Assembly: GCF_030445035.2 (NCBI RefSeq)
Contig: NC_080698.1
Location: 6,868,038-6,932,037 of the forward strand
Direction of reading: 5' to 3'
Source: Dasypus novemcinctus
Taxonomy: Eukaryota; Chordata; Mammalia; Cingulata; Dasypodidae
Length of the DNA: 64,000 bases
Part shown: piece after piece, positions 1 through 12,290 of the stretch
How positions within the stretch are numbered: position 1 is the stretch's first letter
How the letters are laid out: each line of letters opens with the position of its first letter
Program-made: the position numbers and the translations under genes
The notes under the pieces: generated by a model
Seen by the model: only the letters and a program-made list of their open reading frames with translations
Databases searched by the model: none
Told to the model about the DNA's origin: nothing

Positions 1-548
1 CTATTAATTGTAGTCCACTATTTACAGTAGGGTTCACTATGATACACAGTCCTTTGTTTTATCTTTAAATTTTTATTCTAGTAAAATATATACAACCTAA
101 AATTTCCCCTTTTAACCAAACTCACGTGTATAATTCAGTGCTGTTAGTTACACTCACAATATTTTGCTACCATTACCACTATCCATTTCTAAAAGTTTAC
201 AACCAACCTAAGTAGAAATTCGGTACAAGTTAAGCATTAACTCCCTATTCTCTATCCTCAAAACTGTCCCTGGTGACCTATATTCTAGATTCTAATTTTA
301 TGAGTTTGCTTATTTTACTTTTTTCATGTAAGTGAGATCACATAATATTTGTCATTTGTGCCTGGCTTATTTCATTTAGCATAATGTCTTCAAGTTTCGT
401 CCATGTCACATTCAAGAGGACTTAATTCCTTTTTATGGCTGAATGTTATCCCATTGTATTTATAGACCACATTTTGTTTTTCTATCCATCAGTTGTAGGA
501 CACTTGGGTTTCTTCCATCTTTTGATAATTTCGAATTATGCTCATCTT
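1..548 (-). mobile_element. LINE-1 fragment (old L1M-type), 3' end and end of ORF2
   Basis: On the plus strand this reads as the reverse complement of the 3' part of an old mammalian L1. It begins with the A/T-rich 3' end and continues into the ORF2 tail that resembles 'tggctgaat..tcccattgta' followed by 'ccatcagttgtaggacactt'. No open frame survives. It is cut by the window edge on the left and joins another L1 type near 548. Subfamily is not determined. Confidence 0.75.
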
Positions 549-964
549 AACCAATAACTAATATCATCTTCAGGCATCCTATTTCCAAATAGGGTCACAT
601 TTATCTTTGGCATTTGACATTCTGATTAGTATGTACCTCAGAGCAGGGCTATTAGGATGTATTCTGTTTGGAATATGCTGAGATTCTTGGACACATATAT
701 TTATGCCTTTCATAAGAGTTGGGAAATTTTTGGCCACTATTTCTTCAGATATTCTTTCTGCCCCTCTTCCCTTTTCTTCTCATTCTAGGATACCCATGAT
801 GCATATGTTGGTGTGATTTGTGCCATCACTCAAATCCCTGAGACTGTGCAATTTTTCCTACTCTTTTCTCTCTCTGTCCTTCCAACTGTATGATTTCAAT
901 TGTCCTGTATTCTAGTTTGCTGATTCTTTCTTTTGCCTGTTAAAAATCTATTGTTGACTGCCTC
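549..964 (-). mobile_element. LINE-1 5'-region-like sequence, part 1
   Basis: The pyrimidine-rich text reads as the reverse complement of an L1 5' region ('ttctttctgcccctcttccc', then 'tttcaattgtcctgtattct', then 'ttgactgcctctagtatat'). The same type of sequence appears to resume at about 2866. The 965-2865 block therefore looks inserted into it. Subfamily is uncertain. Confidence 0.5.
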
Positions 965-1772
965 TAGTATATATTTTTTTCACTTTTTTTACTTTTCAAA
1001 AGATGCTTTGTCCACAAGTCTCTCCTGTTACTTTTACCGGAACTGTAGTTGGTGCTGGGGTTTAATGTATACCCAGGGGACCCGAATCTCTGGACTGACC
1101 ATGTGACAGCCAGGCCCTGAGCCTCAACAGACTTGCAACCCCTACACTCTGATTTATTGGACTTACCCCACTCAGCTAACATGGAGGTGAAGAAGGTCAA
1201 CCACCACACCAGGGAGCCAAGAGTCCCTACAGCTGAAGGCAGGAGAATTGCATCCAGCATCCATGTGGAATCTAAGCCCCCTCTTGATATAGATGTGGAG
1301 TGGACACAACCACTCTAAGGTCCACAGGATGGAGGAATAGAGTATGGATTAGAGTGGACTTACTGATATTCTATTCATGAACTATTGTGATTAGTAATCG
1401 AAGAAAATGTGGCATTGTTGTGGAGAAAGTGGCCATGGTGGCTCCTGGAGGTAGGGAGTGGAAGGAAGAGATGAGATGTGGGGGCGTTTTCGGGACTTGG
1501 AGTTGTCCCGGGTGGTGCTGCAGGGACAATTACTGGACATTGTATGTCCTCCCATGGCCCACTGGGTGGACTGTGGGAGAGTGTGGGCTATGGTATGGAC
1601 CATTGACCATGAGGTGCAGCGATGCTCAGAGATGTATTCACCAAATGCAATGAATGTCTCATGATGATGGAGGAGGTTGTTGTTATGGGGGGAGAAGTGG
1701 GGTGAGGGGGTTGGGGGATATATGAGGACCTCATATTTTTTGAATGTAACATTAAAAAAAAGAAAAAAAAAG
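965..1772 (+). mobile_element. 5'-truncated LINE-1 3' UTR copy (xenarthran type) with A-rich tail
   Basis: A forward copy of a 3' UTR that recurs across this window. It carries the marker stretch 'caccaaatgcaatgaatgt' and ends 'gaatgtaacatt' plus an A-rich tail at about 1753-1772. It has no coding potential. It sits tail to tail with a diverged reverse copy that starts directly after the tail. The left limit is approximate. Confidence 0.7.
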
Positions 1773-2865
1773 ATAATTCAATTACATAAATGTTACAGAG
1801 AATATATAGGGGATTCCCATATGCCCCACTCCCCACACCTCCCACATTTTCCCACATTAGCAACATCTTTCATCAGTAAGGTACATTAATTGCAATTGAT
1901 AAACACATTTTGGAGCATTGCCACTAAGCATGGCTTATAGTTTAGACTGAAGTTTACACTCTCTCCCATTTGACTCTATAGGCTATGACCAGATATATAA
2001 TGGCCTGTGTCTGTTGGTGTAATGCCATTCAGGGTGACTCCCAAGTCCCCAAAATGCCCCCCTTTTATACCTGTTCTTCCCTCTCCCTAACCCCGGAACA
2101 TCCATGGGTCACTGCCTCCACGATGCTATTTCTTCCATTGCTAGAATCACAGTAAGTCTATAGTAGAATACTAGTAAGTTAATTTTAGTCCGTAGTTTGT
2201 TCCCCAAACCTAAGGACTCTGAGATGGGGATTCCCTTTCCACCATTACTTGAGGGGGCTTCAATCCTATGCCCAATGGATGGGACTCTCTTGCTTGCAGC
2301 TGTAGGCACTTGGTATGTTGTTTGCCATCATCTCCTTCCTGTTAGTTGTCTTAGATGAGTCCTGTCCAGTTGAACTGGAGAGAAGGTCTTGCAAATCTGT
2401 TGAGATTCTGGGCCCAGCTGGCACATGGACAGCCCACAGATTTAAGTCTCTTGGATGTACGCCTACCAACTCTAGTACTAATTATAGGTTCAAATAGAAG
2501 GACAGGAGAGTCATGCATAGGGAAACCACTACTGAGTCTAACTCTGTCACACTGGGGGGGCATAAATAGCAGATTAGGACCCACTGGCAAGGGCCAAATT
2601 CCTGAACTATCTGCCCTGACTGTAGTGTTTGGATGTTTCCATATCCCTGAGGAGCTATGGTATTGGGGTAGTGTCTACTTCGGCTGTCAATGAGATCAAT
2701 AAGCACTACCTCTGGGTTGGCCTCCCAACTCACTTTGAAGTCTCTTAGCCATACAAACTCATTTGTCTTTAGCTTCTCCCCTTTTCGGTCAAGGTCTTTT
2801 TTTTCTTTTTCCAGATGCATTGCTTGTCGGTGCTTGATAGAATCCCTCAGTGCCAGGGAGTGTAG
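1773..2865 (-). mobile_element. Diverged LINE-1 3' UTR copy, reverse orientation
   Basis: The reverse complement of this stretch aligns by eye with 965-1772 along its length. The marker corresponding to 'ctccaaaatgt..atcaa' lies near 1880-1915 and the 'ccacagatttaagtct' equivalent near 2435. It extends further into the element than the forward copy does. The two copies form an imperfect inverted repeat with almost no spacer. Confidence 0.65.
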
Positions 2866-3774
2866 TGTATTTTAAATTTCTACTATTGTGCCTTTCTTTC
2901 CCATAATTTCTGCTTGTTTCATTTAATACTTTAAAATTCTTTTTATGCTTACACATTGTCTTAGTATCCATTAGCTCTATAACCATATTTCCCTTCATCT
3001 CCTTGAATTGATTTAGGAGATTTGTTGGAACTTCTTTGATTTGTTTTTCCAAATTCTGTGTCTCCTCTGAAGTTTTAATGTGTTCCCTTAGCTGAGGCCA
3101 TATCTTCCTGTTTCTTAGTATGGCTTGTACTTTTTTGCTGATGTCTAGGCATATGATTGTCTTGATGAGTTAACTCTGAAGGTCAGTTTCTCCCTCTTTT
3201 CTAGGGTTTTATTGTTAATTGGCTTTATGTTAAGGTTCTTTGATGCTTGGTCCAACTTAGTCTGGACATTTAGAGTAGGCCATCTTCAACTGTTCAGATT
3301 TTCTCAGCTCTTCTCTGTCTAATTCTTGCCCTGGGATATGTAGTACAATTTTTAAGATAGTATACTTTTTGTACAAATGTTTCATCTCCAGGAGAAAGCT
3401 TCCTGTCCTCTCTTCTTTCTCCAGGAATTTTGAACTGTTCTGTTTGTTTTCGTGCAGAAAACACACAGCTCCTGTGATTTATTTAAACTCTCTCCCTCAC
3501 TCAGTGCCCCCCCCCCTTTCCTTACACTGTTCAGCTCTGGGACCCATCCTGTCTTACAGCTGTCTGGCCCCTCCCCCCACTTTTTCTAATGTGATGCTTT
3601 TCTGCCTCCTCGTTCCCCCCCAGTAGGGAATCTCACTCTGGAGAGCCTGGAGTCAATTCAGAAAGGTGGGCCAATCCAGAAAAGTGCGTTTAGGTGGCCC
3701 AGTCAACAGAAACTGGATTGAGAGGGTCCACCTCTTGCCAACAGTTTTGCCACAGTGTCTCTCTCCTCCCCCAC
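2866..3774 (-). mobile_element. LINE-1 5'-region-like sequence, part 2
   Basis: This continues the pyrimidine-rich reverse L1 5' region interrupted at about 964. It resumes with 'tttctactattgtgcctttc' and runs to the C-rich stretch near 3500-3620. It may continue beyond the small L1 insertion at 3790-3986. It is non-coding, and the family assignment is tentative. Confidence 0.45.
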
Positions 3775-4001
3775 TAGGGGCCCTTTTGTTTTGTTTTTTT
3801 GTCTTTATTTTTTTAATGTTACATTAAAAAATATGAGGTCCCCATGTACTCCCCACCCCCTTCACCCCCTCCTCCCATAACCACAACCTCCTCCATCATC
3901 ATGGGACATTCATTGCATTTGGTGAATACATCTCTGAGCACCGCTGCACCTCATGGTCAATGGTCCACATTGTAGTTTACACTCTCTAGGGGCCCTTTTG
4001 T
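3775..4001 (-). mobile_element. Short 5'-truncated LINE-1 3' end (3790-3986) with 15-bp target-site duplication
   Basis: A ~197-bp reverse copy of the recurrent L1 3' end starts with a T-rich run, the complement of its A tail. It is bounded by a perfect 15-bp direct repeat, TAGGGGCCCTTTTGT, at 3775-3789 and 3987-4001. This is a standard retrotransposition footprint into older sequence. Confidence 0.85.
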
Positions 4002-4914
4002 ATGCCGCATGCCTACAATGAGAAAAAGGCACTTGAGGCTTATCAGATGCCATTTCTAATTCTGAAAACTTCCTCCTCTTATTTGGGTTCAGAAATCGCT
4101 CAGAGTCTGGTGAGGAGGAAAGAGTGTGCTTTTGAGCTAATTCTTATATTTAATCCTTTGCTCAAAAAGCCAGGGCCTGGCAACAGGAATGGTGGTGAAA
4201 TGGCGTGGTTGGTGCTGGGGTGGTCAGGAGAGGGGAGACTGCTACTGGACTTTGTCTAGTTCTGGATTAGGCTGCATAAATGAATTTCAAGAGCACATTG
4301 GGAGAGTTAGGCCAGTGATTTATTCAAGTAGGGTGGGAAGAGAAATGGGAGAAACTAACAGACCATGGGTCCCAGGTGAAGAGGAAGGGGCTGAAAAGTG
4401 ATAAAGAGGGCTGATTCACAGACCACAGTTTCCCATGATCGGTTATAAATCCCAGGTTTTCTTGCATGGCCATCATGGCAGAGAAAAACGGCAAAAGCAG
4501 GGCACAGAGGGCAGGAGCAGGGGTCCAAAGATGAAAGAGTGCGTTCAGCCCTTGTGCCTACTTTTTGAACCATTAATTATTCTGCCCCTTTGCTGATAGC
4601 AGGGGAGGAGTTCCAGCTGTTTGCTGTTTTGATGGACTACCCCACCCATCAATCCCCTGGGAGGGCCCAATGATAAGGTCCTTGGGGAATGCCCAGGGCT
4701 TCTCCTGGCTTCCGGCGGAAATCCAATACTGAATGGCAGAATCTTGGGGAGGGTCTCCCAGCAGCCATCGTGGGGGTTATAGATGTCCACGTGGGCTCTG
4801 CCAGGTTCTAGATTCAGGCTACTAGCTGGCTTCAAGACCACTGCCCCATATGGACATTGAGGCACCCAGGATAAGGGTAGAATTTAGAGGTGGAGAGCTA
4901 GGCACCCAATACAT
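4002..4914. other. Unassigned non-coding sequence
   Basis: This follows the small L1 insertion. The first part may continue the older L1 5' region. The remainder, including a GC-richer stretch at 4600-4870, was not recognised. No convincing coding region, RNA gene or array was seen. Confidence 0.4.
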
Positions 4915-5520
4915 TGTCATTTTATTAATATTCACAAAGCTAGAGATATCTAAATGTATATATACATACACATATAGAGCAGCAAATTGAAATACAACAA
5001 ACTACAAACATTTGAAGTCAGTTTGAAACTAGGAATACACCCAAGACACCATCACAGTCAAGATAAGAAACATTTTCAACACCCCCAAAAGTTTCCTGGT
5101 GCCCCTTTGTAATCCATCCTTCCCTCCAACCTCAGTCCCCAGGCAGCCTACAGAATTGTTTTCCCTTATTATGGGTTTGCTTTCATGTCCTAGAATTTTA
5201 TATGAATGGACTCATGCAATTTGTACTCTTTCACTCAGCATAATAATACTGAGATTCATTCACGTTGTTCTGCGTATCATGTTGTTTGTGAGTTCACTTC
5301 TTTTTATGGATGGGTAGTAACTCATGCGGATATGCCATATTTGTTTATCCATTCACCTGTCAAGGGATATTTGCAAGTTTTGGGCTCTTACGGATAAAGC
5401 TGCTGTAAACATCTGTTCATGTACAAGCCCTTGAGTGCACATGTGCAATTGCTTCTTTAGGAATGGAATGCTTGGACCATATGGCAGGTGCATCTTTAAT
5501 TCTTTACAAAACCGCTAACT
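4915..5520 (-). mobile_element. LINE-1 ORF2 3' portion, reverse
   Basis: Reverse-complement ORF2 tail of an old L1, with diagnostic stretches resembling 'atgaatggactcatgcaatt' near 5202, 'cagcataataatactgagat' near 5236 and 'tttatccattcacctgtcaa' near 5344. All frames are broken. Confidence 0.75.
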
Positions 5521-5929
5521 TGTTTTTAAAGTGTCTCCTCTAGAGCCTTCTTATACTCCATGAATCAGAATCTCAGTCCAACATGGAGATAAAAACATGG
5601 GCCAAAAGATTCTCATTGTAGTTTTATGGCAGCAATAGGCATGGCTAAGTACATGATGCTGCACCGGACAATGGGATGCCATGCAATTGGCGAGAATATG
5701 ACTGATGAAGAGTTTTCATGGCATGGAGAAAAATGTTCTGGATAAAATGGTAAGTGGAGAAAAAAGCACAATATGTCAATCATATACAGTGTAATTGTTA
5801 TAAACAATTGAAGTAATAGACACCAAAAGAAGTAGAACTGTTTCCTTCTTCTTTGATCATTTTTTCCTGTCAGTTTTAAATGTTTTTCAGTGAGAAGATT
5901 TATACACACACACAAACATATATATGTAA
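5521..5929. other. Unassigned A/T-rich sequence
   Basis: This lies between two reverse L1 blocks. It contains a short CA/TA-rich run near 5905-5940. It could be another old LINE-derived piece, but I cannot place it. No gene was seen. Confidence 0.3.
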
Positions 5930-7090
5930 AACATATATAAGTATGTTTTGCATATCATAAAATTCACCCATGGCAAGTGCGTCGCTTAATGACCTGTAAT
6001 AACTTTACTGAGTGGTGCAATCCACCATAATCTGTTTTTTCTCCCTCTCTAAAATCCCTCATGCCCATTTTCAGTTATTCCCCGTTCTCACCCCTAACGC
6101 CAGACAGATCTACTTTTGGGCTCCATTAAATTGTCCTTTCTGGGCTTTGCACATAAATGGAATCCTGCGCTCTGTGGTCTTTTGTGTCTGACCTCTTTCA
6201 CTTCACATCAGGTTTTTTGAGGTTCATCCATTATGTTGCCTGCATCAGTAGTCAGCTCCTCTTTATGGCCAGTCGTATTCCGTCTACGTTTTGTCTAGCT
6301 ATTCGCCAGGGGCATTAAGATTGCTTCTGAGTTTTGGCTTTTATGAATAACGCTGTGATGAACATTCACGCGCAGGTCGCTGTGTGGACACAGGCTTTCA
6401 TTTCTCTCGGGCATACGTGTAGGAGTGGACTGCTGGGCCATGTGATGACTCTATGTTTAACATTTTGAGGAACTGCCAAAGTGTTTTCTACAGTGGCTGC
6501 ACCATTTTCCATTTCCACCAGCAGTGTATCATTTTTCTTCACCCTGGCCAGCATTTGTTACTTTCTATTTTATTATAGCCATTTTAGCAGGAGTGAAACG
6601 GCATCTGATTGTGGTTTTAATTTGAATTTCCCTGATGACTGTTAAGTGTGATGTTGAATATGATTGCATGTCTTTATTACTATTACTATGTCTTTGGTGA
6701 GATGTCTGTTCACATCTTTTGCCTTTTTTTTTCTGATTGGGTTTTTTTTTTCTCTTGAGTTGTATAAATTATTTGTAAAATCTAGATAAAAGTCTTTAAT
6801 CAGATATGTGCTTTGCAAATATTTTCTCCCAGTCTGCTTAATGTCTTTTCATTTTCTTAATGGTTTCTTTTGGAAGTGTAAAAGTTCTGAATTTTGATGA
6901 ACTCCATGTTATCCATATTTTTCATTGATGGGCCAGGCTCGTGGTGTTCTAGCCAAGAAATCTTTGCCTACCCTGAGGTCTTGAAGATTTTCTCCTGTGA
7001 TTTCTTATAAAATTTCAATTGTTTTAGTTCTTACATTTAAGTCTGTGAGTCATTTTTATTTAATTTTTGTGTAGGTGTGAGGTGGGGCTC
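5930..7090 (-). mobile_element. LINE-1 ORF2 3' half, reverse
   Basis: A second, longer reverse ORF2 segment. Recognisable landmarks are 'gaggttcatccattatgttg' near 6220, the 'cagtggctgcaccattttcc' region near 6492 and 'tcttttgccttttttttt' near 6715. There are many stops and indels. It is independent of 4915-5520, because the same ORF2 region is represented twice. Confidence 0.8.
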
Positions 7091-8589
7091 TAATAATATA
7101 CAGCATGTGTATAACCTTTCATCACTTAGCAAAATATTGTGGACAACGTTCCACAATGTCTCCATCTTATGAACATCACATAAACATTAGGGTGTTGGTG
7201 AGTGTTTAACAACTGGCTGTCAAAAAAGGGCAAAGCCCTGATTTGTAGCATTCACCAGTTTCTCTGGTGTGAATACTCCTACCATGTCCAAGTTCAAGCT
7301 ACCATCAGGATGCCCCTTATCATGGACTTGGGAAATAACTGTACAGTCGGCTCTCGTGAACTGCTACAAGCTGACTCCAGCATTTTACTAAATCTATATT
7401 AACAATCCTGCCCCCACCCCCTGCCCCTTTTTCTTCTTGTTTGTTCCTCTTCCTACCCTCAGCATACAAAAGATGCATCAAGGCAGGAAGCAGTTGATTT
7501 TAGTCCTTACTATAAATGAATGCTGGACCTCTAGGGAGTTTCTGGTTGTCCCTCATTTTGAACACAGCTGTGGCCACATCCCGGCAGCCTCTGAGCGGCC
7601 ACATTTGGCAAGATACATCACGTTTCCCTTCAGGACAACTCCCAGCCTTGTTTCCTGGTGAAGAGAAAGGAAACCAGGTTTGAACAAAACAGGAAAAGTC
7701 CAGAGCTGCTTGAACTTCTCTACTTTCTCCGACATATATTTAAAATTTAAATAATGGTGTAGCAACTTCCCTTTTCCTCTCGCTTTCAGTGAGCAAGTAC
7801 TGAATGAAGCAAATGCTGAGTTTCCAGGCCGAGGGGGAAGTAGTTTCTTGACGGGGCTGGCTGGAGTGATGTCAAGTGTGAATGGCCACGGTGTGCCAAG
7901 TTCCTGGAGGTGACTAAAGCAATGCAGAGAAATCACTAACGTGTATCCCTGTTTCAGAGAAAACACACCAGGCCTTTCTTTCGAGGAAACGCTTGTAGAA
8001 GTGCAAGTAAAATTAGGGGACCACCTCCGGGCAGATACTGTTGATAAATAGTTAGATGCCTCTTTGTGGCGATCCACGTAGCTTTATCCACGTGACTAGG
8101 CAGGCAGAGGCAGAGACCTGGGGGCACGGGGAACAGTGAGCAGCCGGAGGTCCAGGGAAATGGGGGCCCCGAGTAGAAGGGGATAAGAGCAATACACATC
8201 TATTCCAAGTCTTTATAACTTTAAAACTTTAAAAAGTTCTCCTGTCTATGAATGTGAAGGGCTCAGGTTGATGCTAAGGTACATTGCCAGGTCTCCTGAC
8301 ACACACATATCCATCTTTTTTTAAAGCCTGTGCTCCAAGTGGACCCCTGACCTCCCCTGGTAGGAAGCTCAAGCCCGGGGTTTTGCTGTGGCTTCCTGCT
8401 CTAGCCCCATCTCCTAGCTCATCACTCCCAGCCGGGACCCCCACACCCCTCCCACCCCACTCCACCCCCCAGCTCCCTGGCTCCCATGCACATGAGAAAG
8501 TCATACCAAATGCCTTGGGGTTCCCAGTGGCTGTTACGCTTCTGGGTCTTTTTCCACACCACACCCTCATCCTGGATCTCCTCCATCTG
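7091..8589. other. Stretch without recognised gene
   Basis: About 7140-7400 may hold an old interspersed element I cannot name. From about 7440 the sequence looks single-copy. A reverse open frame of 174 codons at 7553-8077 shows no recognisable domain and overlaps nothing conserved that I can identify. The GC-rich 8320-8620 has opposed frames typical of composition bias. Confidence 0.4.
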
Positions 8590-9010
8590 GTTCTAGTTTT
8601 GCAGCGAAGCCAGGAGTTCTGAACCACAGAAAGACCCAGAACTGGCTCTCAGGAGAAGTGGAGGAACAGATTTATTATGCACTGTCCCAAGGGAGAGTCA
8701 ATCTCCAAATTCTGAGCCCCGTTTTTCAGTTTTCATAGGTTTATATAGGATTTTATGTGGGATCAGCATGACTTTTGCTCATTGGCTAATGCATTGCTAG
8801 GTGAAATTTTGCAAACGGGGCTACAGAGGCAGAAGTGGGGGGGGGGAATCACTCGTTTGATATATTTCTATTAGGCCATGTTTTCACAGGCCGGGTTACA
8901 GAAACGGGCAGGAGCTCTCTATTTGATACTCTCCTGCAAGGCCACGCCCTCACAGGCCCATCCAGAGAGGCGGGGCAGGAGGGACTTGTTGGATAGTTTT
9001 GCAAGGTTGT
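8590..9010 (-). mobile_element. Probable solo LTR of an unclassified endogenous retrovirus
   Basis: Read on the minus strand, this has LTR architecture. A GC-rich upstream part with 'attagccaatgagc'-like CCAAT content is followed by a TATA-type box CTATATAAACC (about 8740-8752). About 70 bp further is a polyadenylation signal in 'gcataataaatctg' (about 8667-8680), then a short U5-like tail. Ends and target-site duplication could not be fixed, and no internal region was seen. Confidence 0.45.
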
Positions 9011-9915
9011 GCTTCTTATTCCTCAACACTAGAAACACCTGTCATCTTTTCCTTTGTTCTCTCGGCCCCTCTCCAACTTTCCCTTCTCCCCTCCCTCCTT
9101 CCTTTCCTCCCTCATTTCCTTCTTTCACTCTTTTCACCGATTCTGTTTTTTCTCACTATGTGCTCATTTAAAAATCTGGATATTACTGAAAAAGTGGACA
9201 GAATAAATGTCACCCAGCCCTGGTGGCTGCGTATGGTGCAGCTGAATGAAACCTCACTTCTCAGAATTCCTCCCGGGGACAGCCATTTGGAAGGAGCAGT
9301 GGGGGACCAGGAAGCCACAGGGCTCGGCCCTGAAGGTGGCAGCAGGTGCGGGCGCTGGGCCTCTGCCGGCAGGCCCACCCAGGAGGCACAGGGGGCACCC
9401 CCGCCAGGACCCGCCCCCGCTGGCCCTGCTGCAGCCCCGGCCCCGGGCCTGGGCTCGTGCCTGGCAAACGTCTCCCTGGCAGATGGCGCGGGTCTGGGTC
9501 ACAGGTGCTGGGACAAGGAAGGCTGTGGTTCTCGTGGGTTCCAGTTGTCCTGGCAGCGCCTGCCTTGCCCTGGCTCTGCCTCCTCAGTTCTCCTTCTGTC
9601 TGCTGGAGGGGCAATCCCCGGGGCCCCTGCTCCACAGGAGATGCACGGGCAGCAGCTGCGCTCATGCCTCCACCTCCCCAGCTCAAGAAGCCAAATTCCT
9701 AAGCAGATCCCTGCTCGGGAGCGCCTGAGTTTCCTAAGTCCACAGCGCCTGGAGCGTCTCAGGGCCCCTAGGCCCCAAAGAACACTGGACAGTTTGCTTA
9801 TTAAGTGGTTAGATACAAAATACAGTAAGTATTTTTGTTCCAACAATTTAATTGGTGTTCGTAGGGAAAACATACAACTTGAAAGAAAAAATAATACTCT
9901 ATTTTACTCTTCAAT
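9011..9915. other. GC-rich stretch without recognised gene
   Basis: Pyrimidine-rich at 9040-9130, then strongly GC-rich at 9270-9780. Long frames exist on both strands because stops are rare in such composition. The longest forward one (8999-9973) runs into the adjacent L1 insertion, which argues against a conserved protein. Nothing was recognised. Confidence 0.4.
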
Positions 9916-10363
9916 AATCAGTACCTACTATAGAATTATTGTGACTCTAGAATGGAAGAAACTATATCACTGATGTGGAGACAGTGGCCACAGGAGTTGC
10001 TGAGGGCAGGGAGAGGGAAGAAGAGGTGTGATGTAGGGGCGTTTTGAGGATTTTGAATTGTCCTGAATGATATTGCAGGGACAGATGCAGGACATTATAT
10101 ATCCTGCCATAACCCACGGAATGGACTGGGGTAGAGTGTAAACTACAAAGTAAACTATAATCCATGCTGTGCAGCAGTGCTCCCAAATGTATTCAACAAA
10201 TGCAATGAATGTGCCACAATGATTAAAGGAGGTTGTTGATGTGGGAGGAGTGGGGGGTGGGTGGGGAGTGGGGTATATGGGAACCTCTTACATTTTTTAA
10301 TGTAATGTTTTGTGTGATCTACGTATCTTTACAAAAAAAAGATAATGAAAAAAAATCAGTACC
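9916..10363 (+). mobile_element. 5'-truncated LINE-1 3' UTR copy (9926-10353) with target-site duplication
   Basis: A forward copy of the recurrent L1 3' end, with 'caacaaatgcaatgaatgtg' near 10194 and an A-rich tail at 10330-10353. It is flanked by direct repeats AATCAGTACC at 9916-9925 and 10354-10363. The match extends four more bases with one difference. Confidence 0.85.
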
Positions 10364-10497
10364 CACTGGGCATGGCCCAGCTTCTTAAACCTTAAAAGCA
10401 GGACAGAACTGCTACCCTCATTCCCTCTTCCCCACTGTCATTCCTTACAGCAACTGCCAACAACCCAGCTTTACAAAGATGTGATGACTTTGGAAGG

Positions 10498-10993
10498 TGT
10501 AGCCATTTGATATTATTGATGAATTCCAAAAAGAAATATTGGATTATGTTGTAAACTGATCTTTCCCTCTGGGCGTATTAGATTATAGTGGATGCCTAGG
10601 TTTACTTGATTAAGGAATTCTGTAAACCTCTTGTGCCAGTAGGGCATTGAGTCCCCGCCCCTTGGTGGGTAGGGACTCTCAGATAAAAGGCACTGCAAAG
10701 GACAGAGTTGAGAGGCTTGATGTTGAAGCTTGATGCTGAAGCCTTAAAGCTAGAGCACCAGGAAGTCAGCATGCAGAGGAAAGAGAAGCCAGCCCCAAGA
10801 AGGGAGGAACCCAGGAAGCCTGAACCCTCGCAGACGTCAGCAGCCATCTTGCTCCAATACGTGAAAATAGACTTTGGTGATGGAAGTAACTTATGCTTTA
10901 CGCCTGGTCTCTGTACTTCCCCAAATAAACACCCTTTATAAAAACCAACCAATTTCTGGTATTTTGATCAGCCCCCTTTGGCTGACTAATACA
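10498..10993 (+). mobile_element. Solo LTR, ERV-L/MaLR-like family (copy A)
   Basis: It begins TGTAGCCATTTGATATT and ends GGCTGACTAATACA, so it has TG..CA termini. Near its end it carries 'ccaaataaacaccctttata', a polyadenylation signal. It is a clear sister of 24871-25457 but lacks that copy's internal duplication. The flanking 5-mers GAAGG and GAAGT differ at one base, consistent with an aged 5-bp duplication. Confidence 0.8.
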
Positions 10994-11129
10994 GAAGTAA
11001 TGTGCTATGACCTAATGATGAAACTGTGAACTATGTCTAACTTGTAGGTCCCACAGCATCTGAGAGCTGTCAAGTAGCAATGTGTTTCCCTTGACATTGG
11101 GAAATATCCCGTGGCACCTCTGCAAATTC

Positions 11130-12290
11130 ATCATGGCACTGGTTGTTGCACCGTATCCCATCACCCAGTGATCAGTGCTATGGAGTTTTGGGTATATTTC
11201 CTTCCTGTCTTTGTGCTCTACATATATTTTATGGAATATGAATCAGAACAGTTTTCTTTTTTGATTTAATGTTTATATTTCAAGCCTATTCCCATGTCAG
11301 TAAAAGTGCTTTCATTTCCTGTCCATACTGTATACCATATTTACCAATATTTATTTAAACATTTTTCAGTTATTGAACTTTTCAACTATATTCCATTTTT
11401 ACTATTATCTGTGAATATTTCCTTAAATAGATGCCTAGGAGCAAAATTTCCAGCTGAACTTTTTTAACAGTCTTGATATCTTTTATCAAAATTTCTCTCC
11501 AGAAATATTACAGTAATTTATAGTCCCATCAAGAAAGAATATGGATCTTGATATGTAAGATCCATGACTGTTTTGCTACATTTTTACCATATCAGATATT
11601 TTTGCTTAAAAATATAATAAAATAAAATATGAAATAAGATAAAATAGAATCTCTTTGTTATTTATTTATTTATTTAGGTACTAGGGGCCGGGGATTAAAT
11701 CCAGGACCTGATTTGTGGGAAGCCAGCACTCAGCCACTGAGCTATTCCGACTCTCCCAAGTTGGTTTTTCCATTTGTTTACCTGTTTGTTTTTTGTTTTT
11801 AGGAGGTACTGGGGGTCAAACCCAGGACCTGGTACATGGGACGCAGGTGCTCAACCACTTGAGCCATGTCTGCTCCCCTCTTCGTTATTTTAATAGGCAA
11901 AAGAAGTATTTCATTTTTATTGACTATTTTTTTAATTAGAAGTGAGACTAGTATTTTTACATTAACTGCTATTTTCATTTCTTCTATGACCTATCTGTTT
12001 ATATCTTCATTCATTTAAAAAAATTATCAAGTGTATTAATGATTTTCTTATTGATTTGTAAGAAAACTTTATTTTTCAGTGGACTCAACACTTTAAATAA
12101 TCTCTTTGCTTTGTTATTTATAATTCTCTGTATGGATATTTTCATGTCATGCTTTATAATGCATGTCAATACATAAGCAGGCATATTTCTCTCCCATTAC
12201 AATACTTTTCTTTTTTTGAAATTTGCTTAGAATGTTTCAATTCATTATTTATCAAAATGCATTTTAGATTTGTTCAATTAAGAGCCAAGA
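11130..12290 (-). mobile_element. LINE-1 (old) ORF2 3' portion, reverse, interrupted by a SINE
   Basis: A/T-rich reverse L1 text with landmarks 'tatttccttcctgtctttgt' near 11198 and 'gatgcctaggagcaaaattt' near 11431. It resumes after the SINE at about 11891 and fades near 12290. Coding capacity is lost. Confidence 0.65.
11652..11890 (-). mobile_element. Dimeric tRNA-derived SINE, armadillo DAS type (11664-11878)
   Basis: Two related monomers read in reverse, each containing a block like 'ggtactgggggtcaaaccca' and ending near 'gagccatgtctgctcccc'. The head is at the right and the T-rich tail complement at the left. Flanking 12-bp repeats TCTTTGTTATTT (11652-11663) and TCTTCGTTATTT (11879-11890) differ at one base. 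The host is the reverse L1 at 11130-12290. Confidence 0.8.

Noticed and set aside
965-2865. A single twin-primed (5'-inverted) L1 insertion
   Set aside because: Both arms contain the same 3' UTR region and differ substantially. Twin priming would give non-overlapping, equally aged segments.
8999-9973. 324-codon forward frame
   Set aside because: It spans a pyrimidine run and a GC-rich block and ends inside the L1 insertion at 9926, so its end cannot be ancestral. No domain was recognised.
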